Below, in pieces: positions 13,203-24,380 of a stretch of DNA of 64,000 nt. The DNA lies in assembly GCF_046630445.1 (NCBI RefSeq), contig NC_092339.1:313719501-313783500 (forward strand). Direction: 5' to 3'. Position 1 is the first letter of the stretch; every line of letters begins with the position of its first letter. The notes beneath the pieces are model-generated. The model saw nothing but the letters and a program-made list of their open reading frames with translations. It did not search any database and was not told where the DNA came from. This stretch comes from Rutidosis leptorrhynchoides. Lineage: Eukaryota; Streptophyta; Magnoliopsida; Asterales; Asteraceae. A program made the translations under genes and the position numbers.

Positions 13203-15266
13203 TTAAGCAGTTGGAGGTGTTGACGTATCTTCTGGAAATAACTGTGGGTATTTCTTCTTCATATGATCTTCTCGTTCCCAGGTGAACTCGGGTCCTCTAC
13301 GAGCATTCCATCGAACCTTAACAATTGGTATCTTGTTTTGTTTAAGTCTTTTAACCTCACGATCCATTATTTCGACGGGTTCTTCGATGAATTGAAGTTT
13401 TTCGTTGATTTGGATTTCATCTAATGGAATAGTGAGATCTTCTTTAGCAAAACATTTCTTCAAATTCGAGACGTGGAAAGTGTTATGTACAGCCGCGAGT
13501 TGTTGAGGTAATTCAAGTCGGTAAGCTAGTGGTCCGACACGATCAATAATCTTGAATGGTCCAATATACCTTGGATTTAATTTCCCTCGTTTACCAAATC
13601 GAACAACGCCTTTCCAAGGTGCAACTTTAAGCATGACCATCTCTCCAATTTCAAATTCTATATCTTTTCTTTTAATGTCAGCGTAGCTCTTTTGTCGACT
13701 TTGGGCGGTTTTCAACCGATGTTGAATTTGGATGATCTTCTCGGTAGTTTCTTGTATTATCTCCGGACCCGTAATCTGTCTATCCCCCATTTCACTCCAA
13801 CAAATCGGAGACCTACACTTTCTATCATAAAGTGCTTCAAACGGCGCCATCTCAATGCTTGAATGGTAGCTGTTGTTGTAGGAAAATTCTGCTAACGGTA
13901 GATGTCGATCCCAACTGTTTCCAAAATCAATAACACATGCTCGTAGCATATCTTCAAGCATTTGTATCGTCCTTTTACTCTGTCCATCAGTTTGTGGATG
14001 ATAGGCAGTACTCATGTCTAGACGAGTTCCTAATGCTTGCTGTAATGTCTGTCAGAATCTTGAAATAAATCTGCCATCCCTATCAGAGATAATAGAGATT
14101 GGTATTCCATGTTTGGAGACGACTTCCTTCAAATACAGTCGTGCTAACTTCTCCATCTTGTCATCATCTCTTATTGGCAGGAAGTGTGCTGATTTGGTGA
14201 GACGATCAACTATTACCCAAATAGTATCAAAACCACTTGCAGTCCTTGGCAATTTAGTGATGAAATCCATGGTAATGTTTTCCCATTTCCATTCCGGGAT
14301 TTTGGGTTGTTGAAGTAGACCTGATGGTTTCTGATGCTCCGCTTTGACCTTAGAACACGTCAAACATTCCCCTACGTATTTAACAACATCAGCTTTCATA
14401 CCCGGCCACCAAAAATGTTTCTTGAGATCCTTGTACATCTTCCCTTTTCCAGGATGTATTGAGTATCTGGTTTTATGAGCTTCTCTAAATACCATTTCTC
14501 TCATATCTCCAAATTTTGGTACCCAAATCCTTTCAGCCCTATACCGGGTTCCATCTTCCCGAATATTAAGATGCTTCTCCGATCCTTTGGGTATTTCATT
14601 ATTTAAATTTCCCTCATTTAAAACTCCTTGTTGCGCCTCCTTTATTTGAGTAGTAAGGTTATTGTGAATCATTATATTCATAATTTTTACTCGAATGGGT
14701 TCTCTGTCCTTCCTGCTCAAGGCGTCGGCTACCACATTTTCCTTCCCCGGGTGGTAACGAATCTCAAAGTCGTAATCATTCAACAATTCAATCCACCTAC
14801 GCTGCCTCATATTCAGTTGTTTCTGATTAAATATGTGTTGAAGACTTTTGTGGACGGTATATATAATACTTTTGATCCCATATAAGTAGTGCCTCCAAGT
14901 CTTTAATGCAAAAACAACCGTGCCTAATTCCAAATCATGCGTCGTATAATTTTGTTCGTGAATCTTCAATTGTCTAGACGCATAAGCAATCACCTTCGTT
15001 CGTTGCATTAATACACAACCAAGACCTTGCTTTGATGCGTCACAATAAATCACAAAATCATCATTCCCTTCAGGCAATGACAATATAGGTGTCGTAGTTA
15101 GCTTTTTCTTCAATAACTGGAACGCTTTCTCTTGTTCATCCTTCCATTCAAATTTCTTCCCTTTATGCGTTAATGCAGTCAAGGGTTTTGCTATTCTGGA
15201 AAAGTCTTGGATGAACCTTCTGTAGTAACCAGCTAGTCCTAAAAAATGGCGTATGTGTTTCGGAGT
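13203..15266 (-). pseudogene. Ty3 RNase H, integrase and chromodomain, inactivated
   Basis: This continues the gag-pol frame after the stop at 15267-15269. RNase H comes first (about 15120-14740, with [13 protein letters not shown] and [10 protein letters not shown]). The integrase zinc-binding end follows ([25 protein letters not shown]), then the catalytic core: MDFITKLP for the first Asp and ISDRDGRF for the second. A TGA at 14052-14054 replaces the Trp after FISRF; the copy at 24543 keeps Trp. The third catalytic residue, Glu in DGQSER, is Lys here (AAA at 13976-13974) but Glu in that other copy; spacing is Asp-35-Glu. The last 60 or so residues ([30 protein letters not shown]) are chromodomain-like, which in chromoviruses steers insertion to heterochromatin. 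Confidence 0.9.
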
Positions 15267-16847
15267 TTACTGGGTTTCCCACTTTTCAACAGTTTCTATC
15301 TTTGCCAGATCCACCTTAATACCTTTTTTGTTCACTATGTGATCGAGGAATTGAACTTCTTCCAACCAAAATGCACACTTTGAAAATTTAGCGTACAATT
15401 CTTCCTTCCTCAATACTTCTAACACCTTTCTCAAATGTTCACCGTGTTCTTGGTCATTCTTTGAGTAAATAAGTATGTCATCAATGAAAACAATGACAAA
15501 CTTGTCAAGGTATGGTCCACACACTCGGTTCATAAGGTCCATGAACACAGCTGGTGCATTAGTTAAACCAAACGGCATGACCATAAACTCGTAATGACCG
15601 TAACGTGTTCTGAAAGCAGTCTTTGGAATATCATCTTCTTTCACCCGCATTTGATGATACCCGGAATGTAAGTCAATCTTTGAATAAACAGACGAGCCTT
15701 GTAGTTGATCAAATAAGTCATCGATTCTCGGTAGTGGGTAGCGGTTCTTGATGGTAAGTTTGTTCAACTCTCGGTAGTCGATACACAACCTGAATGTACC
15801 ATGTTTCTTCTTGACAAACAAAACAGGAGCTCCCCACGGTGATGTGCTTGGTAGAATGAAACCACGCTCTAAAAGTTCTTGTAATTGGCTTTGCAGTTCT
15901 TTCATGTCGCTGGGTGCGAGTCTGTAAGGAGCACGATCTATTGGTACAGCTCCTGGTACAAGATCTATTTGAAATTCAACGGATCGATGTGGGGGTAATC
16001 CCGGTAATTCTTTCAGAAATACATCGGGAAATTCTTTTGCGACGGGAACATCATTGATGCTCTTTTCTTCAGTTTGTACTTTCTCGACGTGTGCTAGAAC
16101 AGCATAGCAACCTTTTCTTATTAGTTTTTGTGCCTTCAAATTACTAATAAGATGTAGCTTCGTGTTGCCCTTTTCTCCGTACACCATTAAGGGTTTTCCT
16201 TTTTCTCGTATAATGCGAATTGCATTTTTGTAACAAACGATCTCTGCTTTCACTTCTTTCAACCAGTCCATACCGATTATCACATCAAAACTCCCTAACT
16301 CTACTGGTATCAAGTCAATCTTAAATGTTTCGCTAACCAGTTTAATTTCTCGATTCCGACATATATTATCTGCTGAAATTAATTTACCATTTGCTAATTC
16401 GAGTAAAAATTTACTATCCAAAGGTGTCAATGGACAACTTAATTTAGCACAAAAATCTCTACTCATATAGCTTCTATCCGCACCCGAATCAAATAAAACG
16501 TAAGCAGATTTATTGTCAATAAGAAACGTACCCGTAACAAGCTCCGGGTCTTCCTGTGCCTCTGCCGCATTAATATTGAAAACTCTTCCACGGCCTTGTC
16601 CATTCGTGTTCTCCTGGTTCGGGAAATTTCTAATAATGTGGCCTAGTTTTCCATATTTATAACATACTACATTGGCATAACTTGCTCCGACACTACTTGC
16701 TCCGCCATTACTCATTCCGACACCATTTGTTCCTTTCGTTCTGTTAACCCCTGGTCCGTAGACCTCACACTTCGCCGCGCTATGACCATTTCTTTTACAC
16801 TTGTTGCAAAATTTGGTACAGAACCCCGAGTGATACTTTTCACACCT
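15267..16847 (-). pseudogene. Ty3 protease and reverse transcriptase, interrupted
   Basis: The frame continues from gag after the stop at 16848-16850. A second zinc-knuckle-like word ([14 protein letters not shown], degenerate) precedes the protease, whose active site is [14 protein letters not shown] follows the linker [19 protein letters not shown] and has the blocks [32 protein letters not shown] and the catalytic [13 protein letters not shown] ends at an in-frame TAA (15267-15269) just where [15 protein letters not shown] continues, so the stop splits RT thumb from RNase H. ATG 16715 is only an internal Met; the frame is shared with gag, so this was one gag-pol polyprotein. Confidence 0.9.
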
Positions 16848-16918
16848 TTAGCATAGTTGCTTCTGATTGTTGTTGTTGTTACAATTGTTATTGTTGTTGG
16901 GATGATTGTTATAGTTGC

Positions 16919-16958
<40 letters not shown>

Positions 16959-17834
16959 GGTGTTGGGCCGTTTGTTGTAGTTGCGATTGATGTTGCGATT
17001 GTTGGGATAATTGTTGCGATTATTATTGTAATTGCTATTGTTGTTGTATTGGTGATTCTTATCACCATTTTCCTCCCACTTTCTTTTGACTTGCTTCACA
17101 TTGGCCTCTTCGGCTGTCTGTTCTTTAATTCTTTCCTCAATCTGGTTTGCTAGTTTGTGAGCCATTCTACATGCCTGTTGTATGGAGGCGGTCTCGTGTG
17201 AACTTATATCTTCTTGGATTGTTTCCGGTAATCCTTTCACAAACGCGTCGATCTTCTCTTCCTCATCTTCGAACGCTCCCGGACACAATTGGCACAATTC
17301 TGTGAATCGTCCTTCATACGTGGTAATATCAAATCCTTGGGTTCGTAACCCTCTAAGTTCTGTCTTGAGCTTATTGACCTCGGTTCTGGGACGGTACTTC
17401 TCGTTCATCAAGTGCTTGAATGCTGACCACGGTAGTGCGTAAGCATCATCTTGTCCCACTTGCTCTAGATAGGTATTCCACCATGTTAACGCAGAACCTG
17501 TGAAGATATGCGTAGCTTACTTTACTTTGTCCTCTTCAGTACACTTACTTATGGCAAAAACCGATTCGACCTTCTCGGTCCACCGTTTCAATCCGATCGG
17601 TCCTTCGGTTCCATCAAATTCCAAAGGTTTGCAGGCAGTGAATTCTTTGTAGGTACATCCTACACGATTTCCTGTACTGCTAGATCCAAGGTTATTGTTG
17701 GTATGTAGCGCAGCCTGTACTGTGGCTATGTTTGAAGCTAGAAAAGTACGGAATTCCTCTTCATTCATATTCACGGTGTGTCGAGTAGTCGGTGCCATTT
17801 CCTTCAAAATAGTCAAATGGAACAAGTTAATCAT
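16848..17834 (-). pseudogene. Ty3 gag, interrupted
   Basis: Gag starts at ATG 17834. An in-frame TAA at 17519-17517 breaks it just before ATHIFTGSALTWWNTYLE, the retrotransposon-gag core. Sequence then continues (PWSAFKHLMNEKYRP, ELCQLCPGAFEDE, FVKGLPETIQ) into a long Asn-rich segment encoded by an (AAC)n-type repeat. A second TAA at 16850-16848 falls at the nucleocapsid, just before the Cys-rich [16 protein letters not shown]. Ending the gag entry at the second stop is for convenience; there is no natural gag/pol boundary here, as usual for this clade. Confidence 0.87.
16862..16966. repeat. trinucleotide repeat (GTT/AAC) inside gag
   Basis: This imperfect GTT run on the + strand (AAC on the coding strand) encodes the poly-Asn segment of gag. 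The purest part is 16919-16960. Long open frames on the other strand here are by-products of the repeat. Confidence 0.9.
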
Positions 17835-17930
17835 ACAGAATATTAAGAGTAGTTAATAGTATTTCTTAGCATAATATGAACTCATTTATAAAAGCTTTTT
17901 CTTCATATTATCGTTTTATAAGTTTAAATT

Positions 17931-17951
17931 CGGGTAGTACCTACCCGTTAA
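17931..17951 (-). other. internal polypurine-tract-like motif with inverted repeat
   Basis: On the minus strand the motif begins TTAACGGGTAGGTAC, identical to the 15 bases abutting the 3' LTR (13182-13168), and continues TACCCG so that CGGGTA and TACCCG form an inverted repeat. It sits between the F-box ORF and gag. Equivalent motifs are at 33365-33385 and 62368-62388 in the non-autonomous elements. A central polypurine tract is a known device of Ty1 and lentiviruses; its use here is inference. Confidence 0.6.
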
Positions 17952-18139
17952 GTTCATACTCAGTAGCTAATATATAATTCAACTACTACAATTCTATATG
18001 AAAAACTGATTATAATAATATTTCGCGTTCAAACTTTTATACAATATTTTACAAACTTACAATACCGCTTGTTTTACATAAAGCATGAAATATAGCACAC
18101 AATAACTTTGATACAAGATAGTTGTGAAGATAATTCTAG

Positions 18140-18823
18140 CTAGTACACAAGTCGTTCAGCAAAGGCAATAAATACACGTAATTCAAACGTCCAGAAACAA
18201 GTCATGCATTCTGGTTTTACTAGGACTACTTCCCATCCTTGGTCTTGTGGAACATAACCGTTATGGCCGTTGATAAGACAGCGTGTTGTAACGTTGTCAA
18301 AGGGACGAGGGTTACGTAATGACCAACAGTCTCGTAATAACCTAAAAACCTCATTTCTTACCCCAATTACCGACTCCGTCACTTGTGGGAACGTTTTGTT
18401 TAATAGCTGTAGCCCGATGTTCTTTTTCTCACTTTGGTGAGAAGCGAACATTACTAACCCGTAAGCATAGCATGCTTCTTTATGTTGCATGTTAGCCGCT
18501 TTTTCTAAATCATGAAGTCCTATATTCGAATACATTGAGTCAAAATAATTTCTTAACCCGTTGCGTAAAATAGCATTTGGGTTCCCCGCAATATATGCGT
18601 CAAAGTAAACACATCGTAACTTATGGGTTTCCCAATGTGATATCCCCCATCTTTCAAACGAAAGTCTCTTATAAACCAAGACATTCTTGGAACGTTCTTC
18701 GAATGTCTTACAAACTGATCTCGCCTTAAATAGTTGTGCCGAGGAATTCTGACCGACTCTAGACAAGATTTCATCAATCATGTCTCCGGGTAGGTCTCTT
18801 AAAATATTAGGTTGTCTATCCAT
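18140..18823 (-). CDS. F-box protein carried by a Ty3 retrotransposon
   Basis: An intact 227-aa ORF, ATG 18823 to TAG 18140. Residues about 8-45 form an F-box (RDLPGDMIDEILSRVGQNSS, then LFKARSVCKTF), the domain that binds SKP1 and places a target in an SCF ubiquitin ligase. Residues about 105-150 (LEKAANMQHKEACYAYGLVM, then GLQLLNK) resemble a Sel1-like helical repeat, and a Cys-rich CMTCFW end follows. This layout recalls the plant At2g35280-like F-box family; that match is from memory of the family pattern. The gene lies in the element's own orientation, between the acidic ORF (138 bp upstream) and gag (306 bp downstream), inside the TSD-bounded element. It has no intron or stop, whereas gag-pol has four stops. 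It is probably a captured host gene. Expression and function are not shown. Confidence 0.85.
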   Translation of the reverse strand: MDRQPNILRDLPGDMIDEILSRVGQNSSAQLFKARSVCKTFEERSKNVLVYKRLSFERWGISHWETHKLRCVYFDAYIAGNPNAILRNGLRNYFDSMYSNIGLHDLEKAANMQHKEACYAYGLVMFASHQSEKKNIGLQLLNKTFPQVTESVIGVRNEVFRLLRDCWSLRNPRPFDNVTTRCLINGHNGYVPQDQGWEVVLVKPECMTCFWTFELRVFIAFAERLVY

Positions 18824-18960
18824 TTTGTGTTTTTAAACTGTAAAATAGACAAGAGTTAGATTCATAAAAAAAATACTTATTAATACAAGCAATTTTTACA
18901 TATATCATAAAGCATAAGCACACTATATTACATATATTACACCACACGAATACAACTATC

Positions 18961-19560
18961 TTATTCTGACTCGCTCGTTTCTTCTTCTTCGATTTTGGTT
19001 CGTTTTTCCAAGTTTCTAGGGATATATGATGTTCCCCTAATACGAGCCGTCATTTTCCACATTGGTTTAGAAAAACCTGGTGGTTTAGAGGTTCCCGGGT
19101 CATTGTTACAACTTAAGGACTTCGGGGGTTGACGATACATATAAAGTTCATAGGGGTTGGAATTAGATTTCTCTATTTTTATGCCCTTTCCCTTATTATT
19201 TTCTTTTGCTTTTTTAAATTCAGTTGGGGTAATTTCTATAACATCATCGGAATTCTCGTCTGAATCCAATTCATCGGAGAATTGGTAATCCTCCCAATAT
19301 TTTGCTTCCTTGGCGGAAACACCATTGACCATAATTAACCTTGGTTGGTTGGTTGAGGATTTTCTTTTACTTAACCGTTTTATTATTTCCCCCACCGGTT
19401 CTATTTCCTCCTCCGGTTCCTCCTCTTCCGGTTCTGATTCTTCTTTCGGTTCTGATTCTTCTTCCGGTTCCTCTTCGGGAACTTGTGAATCAGTCCAATA
19501 TATATTCGACTCTTCGTTATTATTAGGTGAGTCAATGGGATTTATGCTAGAGGTAGACAT
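18961..19560 (-). CDS. acidic accessory ORF upstream of the F-box gene
   Basis: An intact 199-aa ORF, ATG 19560 to TAA 18961, the first ORF after the primer site. The N-terminus is Ser/Asn-rich. Residues about 28-60 are nearly all Glu, Pro and Ser (EEEPEEESEPKEESE), followed by a basic patch (KRLSKRKSS) that could act as a nuclear signal. A middle acidic segment (SDELDSDENSDDVIE), a Lys-rich one (KENNKGKGIKIEK) and a basic C-terminal third follow. I recognise no known domain; it looks largely disordered. The broken copy at 1-628 shows that it is a stable part of the family. It may be a chromatin- or nucleic-acid-binding accessory protein, but that is a guess. Confidence 0.65.
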   Translation of the reverse strand: MSTSSINPIDSPNNNEESNIYWTDSQVPEEEPEEESEPKEESEPEEEEPEEEIEPVGEIIKRLSKRKSSTNQPRLIMVNGVSAKEAKYWEDYQFSDELDSDENSDDVIEITPTEFKKAKENNKGKGIKIEKSNSNPYELYMYRQPPKSLSCNNDPGTSKPPGFSKPMWKMTARIRGTSYIPRNLEKRTKIEEEETSESE

Positions 19561-19769
19561 CTATCACACAATATCAAATATGTTAAGAGATTAATATATC
19601 ACATAATATATATATGTTAATAATATATAGTTTCCAACAAAAATGTTAAGCAATCATTTTTAAAGAAAACACGGTCGAAGTCCAGACTCACTAATGCATC
19701 CTAACAAACTCGATAAGACACACTAATGCAAATTTTCTGGTTCTCTAAGACCAACGCTCGGATACCAAC
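19561..19769 (-). other. 5' leader with primer binding site
   Basis: Untranslated leader of the complete Ty3 element. The primer site is 19756-19767 on the minus strand, TGGTATCCGAGC, one mismatch from the initiator-Met site TGGTATCAGAGC seen intact at 827-838. The mismatch is another mark of an inactive copy. Confidence 0.8.
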
Positions 19770-22700
19770 TGAAATGTCCCGTTCTTATTGATTAAAAACG
19801 TTCCATATTAATTGATTTCGTTGCGAGGTTTTGACCTCTATATGAGACGTTTTTCAAAGACTGCATTCATTTTTAAAACAAATCATAACCTTTATTTCAT
19901 CAACAAAGGTTTAAAAAGCTTTAAGTAGATTATCAAATAATGATAATCTAAAATATCCTGTTTACACAGGACTATTACATAATGGTTTACAATACAAATA
20001 TGTTACAACGAAATAAGTTTCTTGAATGCAGTTTTTACACAATATCATACAAGCATGGACTCAAAATCTTGTCCTTATTTAAGTATGCGACAGCGGAAGC
20101 TCTAAATAATCACCTGAGAATAAACATGCTTAAAACGTCAACAAAAATTGTTGGTGAGTTATAGGTTTAACCTATATATATCAAATCGTAACAATAGACC
20201 ACAAGATTTCATATTTCAATATACATCCCATACATAGAGATAAAAATCATTCATATGGTAAACACCTGGTAACCGACATTAACAAGATGCATATATAAGA
20301 ATATCCCCATCATTCCGGGACACCCTTCGGATATGATATAAATTTCGAAGTACTAAAGCATCCAGTACTTTGGATGGGGTTTGTTAGGCCCAATAGATCT
20401 ATCTTTAGGATTCGCGTCAATTAGGGTGTCTGTTCCCTAATTCTTAGATTACCAGACTTAATAAAAAGGGGCATATTCGATTTCGATAATTCAACCATAG
20501 AATGTAGTTTCACGTACTTGTGTCTATTTTGTAAATTATTTATAAAACCTGCATGTATTCTCATCCCAAAAATATTAGATTTTAAAAGTGGGACTATGAC
20601 TCACTTTCACAGATTTTTACTTCATCGGGAAGTAAGACTTGGCCACTGGTTGATTCACGAACCTATAACAATATATACATATATATCAAAGTATGTTCAA
20701 AATATATTTACAACACTTTTAATATATTTTGATATTTTAAGTTTATTAAGTCAGTTGTCCTCGTTAGTAACCTACAACTAGTTGTCCACAGTTAGATGTA
20801 TAGAAATAAATTGATAAATATTATCTTGAATCAATCCACGACCTAGTGTATACGTATCTCAGTATTGATCACAACTCAAACTATATATATTTTGGAATCA
20901 ACCTCAACCCTGTATAGCTAACTCCAACATTCACATATAGAGTGTCTATGGTTGTTCCGAAATATATATAGATGTGTCAACATGATAGGTCGAAACATTG
21001 TATACGTGTCTATGGTATCTCAAGATTACATAATATTTAATACAAGTTGATTAAGTTATAGTTGGAATAGATTTGTTACCAATTTTCACGTAGCTAAAAT
21101 GAGAAAAATTATCCAATCTTGTTTTACCCATAACTTCTTCATTTTAAATCCGTTTTGAGTGAATCAAATTGCTATAGTTTCATATTGAACTCTATTTTAT
21201 GAATCTAAACAGAAAAAGTATAGGTTTATAGTCAGAAAAATAAGTTACAAGTCGTTTTTGTAAAGGTAGTCATTTCAGTCGAAAGAACGACATCTAGATG
21301 ACCATTTTAGAAAACATACTTCCACTTTGAGTTTAACCATAATTTTTGGATATAGTTTCATGTTCATAATAAAAGTCATTTTCCCAGAAGTATAGCTTTT
21401 AAATCAAAGTTTTTCATAGTTTTTAATTATCCAAACCAAAACAGCCCCCGGTTGTAACTACGACGGCGTAAATCCGGTTTTATGGTGTTTATCGTGTTTT
21501 CGGGTTTTAAATCATTAAATTAGCATATCATATAGATATATATCATTTCTATAGTTGATTTTAAAAGTGTAGTTAGAAGGATTAACTTTATTTGCGAACA
21601 AGTTTAGAATTAACTAAACTATGTTCTAGTGATTACTAGTTTACCACTTCGAATATGATAGCTTTTTATGTATGAATCGAATGATGTTATGAACATCATT
21701 ACTACCTTAAGTTCCTTGGATAAACCTACTGGAAAAGAGAAAAATGGATCTAGCTTCAACGGATCCTTGGATGGCTCGAAGTTCTTGAAGCAGAATCATG
21801 ACACGAAAACAAGTTCAAGTAAGATCATCACTTGAAATAAGATCGTTATAATTATAGAAATTGAACCAAAGTTTGAATATGATTATTACCTTGTATTAGA
21901 ATGATAACCTACTGTAATAAAAAAATATTTCTTGAGGTTGGATGATCACCTTACAAGATTGGAAGTGAGCTAGCAAGCCTGAAAGTATTCTTGATTTTAT
22001 GTAACTAGAACTTGTAGAATTTATGAAGAACACTTAGAACTTGAAGATAGAACTTGAGAGAGATCAATTAGATGAAGAAAATTGAAGAATGAAAGTGTTT
22101 GTAGGTGTTTTTGGTCGTTGGTGTATGGATTAAATATAAAGGATATGTAATTTTGTTTTCATGTAAATAAGTCATGAATGATTACTCATATTTTTGTAAT
22201 TTTATGAGATATTTCATGCTAGTTGCCAAATGATGGTTCCCACATGTGTTAGGTGACTCACATGAGCTGCTAAGAGCTGATAATTGGAGTGTATATACCA
22301 ATAGTACATACATCTAAAAGCTGTGTATTGTACGAGTACGAATACGGGTGCATAAGAGTAGAATTGTTGATGAAACTGAACGAGGATGTAATTGTAAGCA
22401 TTTTTGTTAAGTAGAAGTATTTTGATAAGTGTCTTGAAGTCTTTCAAAAGTGTATGAATACATATTAAAACACTAAATGTATATACATTTTAACTGAGTC
22501 GTTAAGTCATCGTTAGTCGTTACATGTAAGTGTTGTTTTGGAACCTTTAGGTTAACGATCTTGTTAAGTGTTGTTAACCCAATGTTTATAATATCAAATG
22601 AGATTTTAAATTATTATATTATCATGATATTATGATGTATAAATATCTCTTAATATGATATATATACATTAAATGTCGTTACAACGATAATCGTTACATA

Positions 22701-23195
22701 TATGTCTCATTTCGAAATCATTAAGTTAGTAGTCTTATTTTTACATATGTATTTCATTGTTAATACACTTAATAATATATTTACTTATCATTTAACATAA
22801 TTAACCAAGTGTATCAATATCTTAATATGATTCATATGTACCTAGTAAGACGTTGTTATAACGATAATCGTTATATATATCGTTTTCGAGTTTCTTAAAT
22901 TAATAGTCTCATTTTTATGTATATAACTCATTGTTAAAATACCTAATGATATACATACTTATAATAAAATCATGTTAACTATATATATAACCATATATAT
23001 GTCATCGTATAGTTTTTACAAGTTTTAACGTTCGTGAATCACCGGTCAACTTGGGTGGTCAATTGTCTATATGAAACCTATTTCAATTAATCAAGTCTTA
23101 ACAAGTTTGATTGCTTAACATGTTGGAAACACTTAATCATGTAAATAACAATTTCATTTAATATATATAAACATAGAAAAGTTCGGGTCACTACA
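19770..23195 (-). repeat. 5' LTR of the complete Ty3 element
   Basis: 3426 bp, the same length as the 3' LTR, with the same ends. Minus-strand CCTTTATATTTAATCC near 22128-22143 is a TATA-like box, followed by a CT-rich leader; it would drive transcription toward the accessory ORFs. U3 tandem subunits with AACGATAATCGTT recur near 22685 and 22860. Confidence 0.93.
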
Positions 23196-23200
23196 TAATG

Positions 23201-24380
23201 TCTCTTAAATGAGCAAATGCACAGCAGAAGATTTCTTTCATACCTGAGAATAAACATGCTTGAAAGTGTCAACCAGAAGGTTGGTGAGTTCATAGGTTTA
23301 TCATAAAGCAATAAAATTCATCATTTTGATAGACCACAAGATTTAAATCCTGCATGGTACAAATGGGCCCGAATCATATACCCACCTGTAATGTACATGC
23401 GATATCTTTTAAATACAGTACACCTTTCTCGTGTACGAAATCATCTTTCATAAATCTTAGTAACTGTACACATATCTTGTGCACAAAAATAACATACACA
23501 TAACCTGTGTATAAAATCATTCTCTCGATACATAACATTCACTTTTCATTGCTTTCATAGCTTGACTTGGTAACCGACCTTAACATATAATGCGCATAAT
23601 AATATCCCAAAAACAGAACATCTCGTCTGTATAATAATCATATAAACTTCGAAGTACTAAACACCACGCCCACTAGCCCTTCCGTCTAGTGAACATTCTG
23701 GGTGGGGGTGTTAAACTCGGTAGCTACCTTTAGGATTCGTGTCAATTAGGCATGCACTAATTCTCAAAATTAATGATGTTCCCTAATTCTTAGGTTAACA
23801 AGCAATAATAATCAGGAGAAAAATATTCATATCAATTGTGGCAATTATCACGTCCAAATAATTCAATGGTGGCAATTATCACGTCCACATAATTCATTCG
23901 AGGAATGTTTTGCTTGTGTCTATCTCGTCAAACATTTATAAAAGCATTTCATGTATTCGCAGTTCAAAATGTATATCAAAAGCATTTAATAAAGCAGTTG
24001 TAAAAGTAGCGCATGTATTCCCAGTCCCAAAAATGTAAAGAGTAAAAGGGAATCAAATGAACTCACCATACTGTATTTTGTAGTAAAAATACATATGACG
24101 TCATTTAACAAGTGTAGGGTTGACCTCGGATTCACGAACCTATATCAATTATTGATATATCAAATAATATTAACACATATAATAAATGTGTAAAATAGTA
24201 AAACAACTTTTATATACTATACTTGTTATATTTAATAAGTTATATGTTATATTTAAGTATTTTTAGTATTAACTTATTATAATTTATTATTTACCTATAT
24301 AGCAAATACTCTTTAGTTAATTTAGTAAAATATATTAATATTGTAAGTATGTTATAAATATTATACATTAATGTTTTATC
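23201..24380 (-). repeat. solo LTR (B), middle fragment
   Basis: This fragment continues the minus-strand LTR from 9741. Read on the minus strand, it shows the order AATACAGTATGGTGAG, an ATGAATAC-like word, CACCAACC...GTTGACAC and CATGTTTATTCTCAGGT found near 59610-60130 in the related LTR. The far (left) end is fixed by the TAATG duplication. The right end is the (ACA)n tail of the LINE. Confidence 0.85.

Larger units (their letters stand above)
9742..23195 (-). mobile_element. complete Ty3/gypsy chromovirus carrying an F-box gene
   Basis: A 13,454-bp element flanked by the exact 5-bp duplication TAATG (9737-9741, 23196-23200), with two LTRs of equal length (3426 bp). The order on the minus strand is 5' LTR, initiator-Met primer site, acidic ORF (19560-18961), F-box ORF (18823-18140), internal polypurine-like motif, gag-protease-RT-RNase H-integrase-chromodomain (17834-13203), polypurine tract, 3' LTR. 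The C-terminal chromodomain-like segment and domain order place it with chromoviruses, probably Tekay. In the first 170 or so aligned LTR bases I count four substitutions, so it is fairly young. It is inserted in solo LTR (B). Gag-pol is inactivated by point mutations; the two accessory ORFs are open. Confidence 0.93.

Noticed and set aside
16712-17153. Thr/Ile-rich and Val-rich ORFs overlapping gag
   Set aside because: Alternative frames of the AAC repeat that encodes the poly-Asn part of gag.
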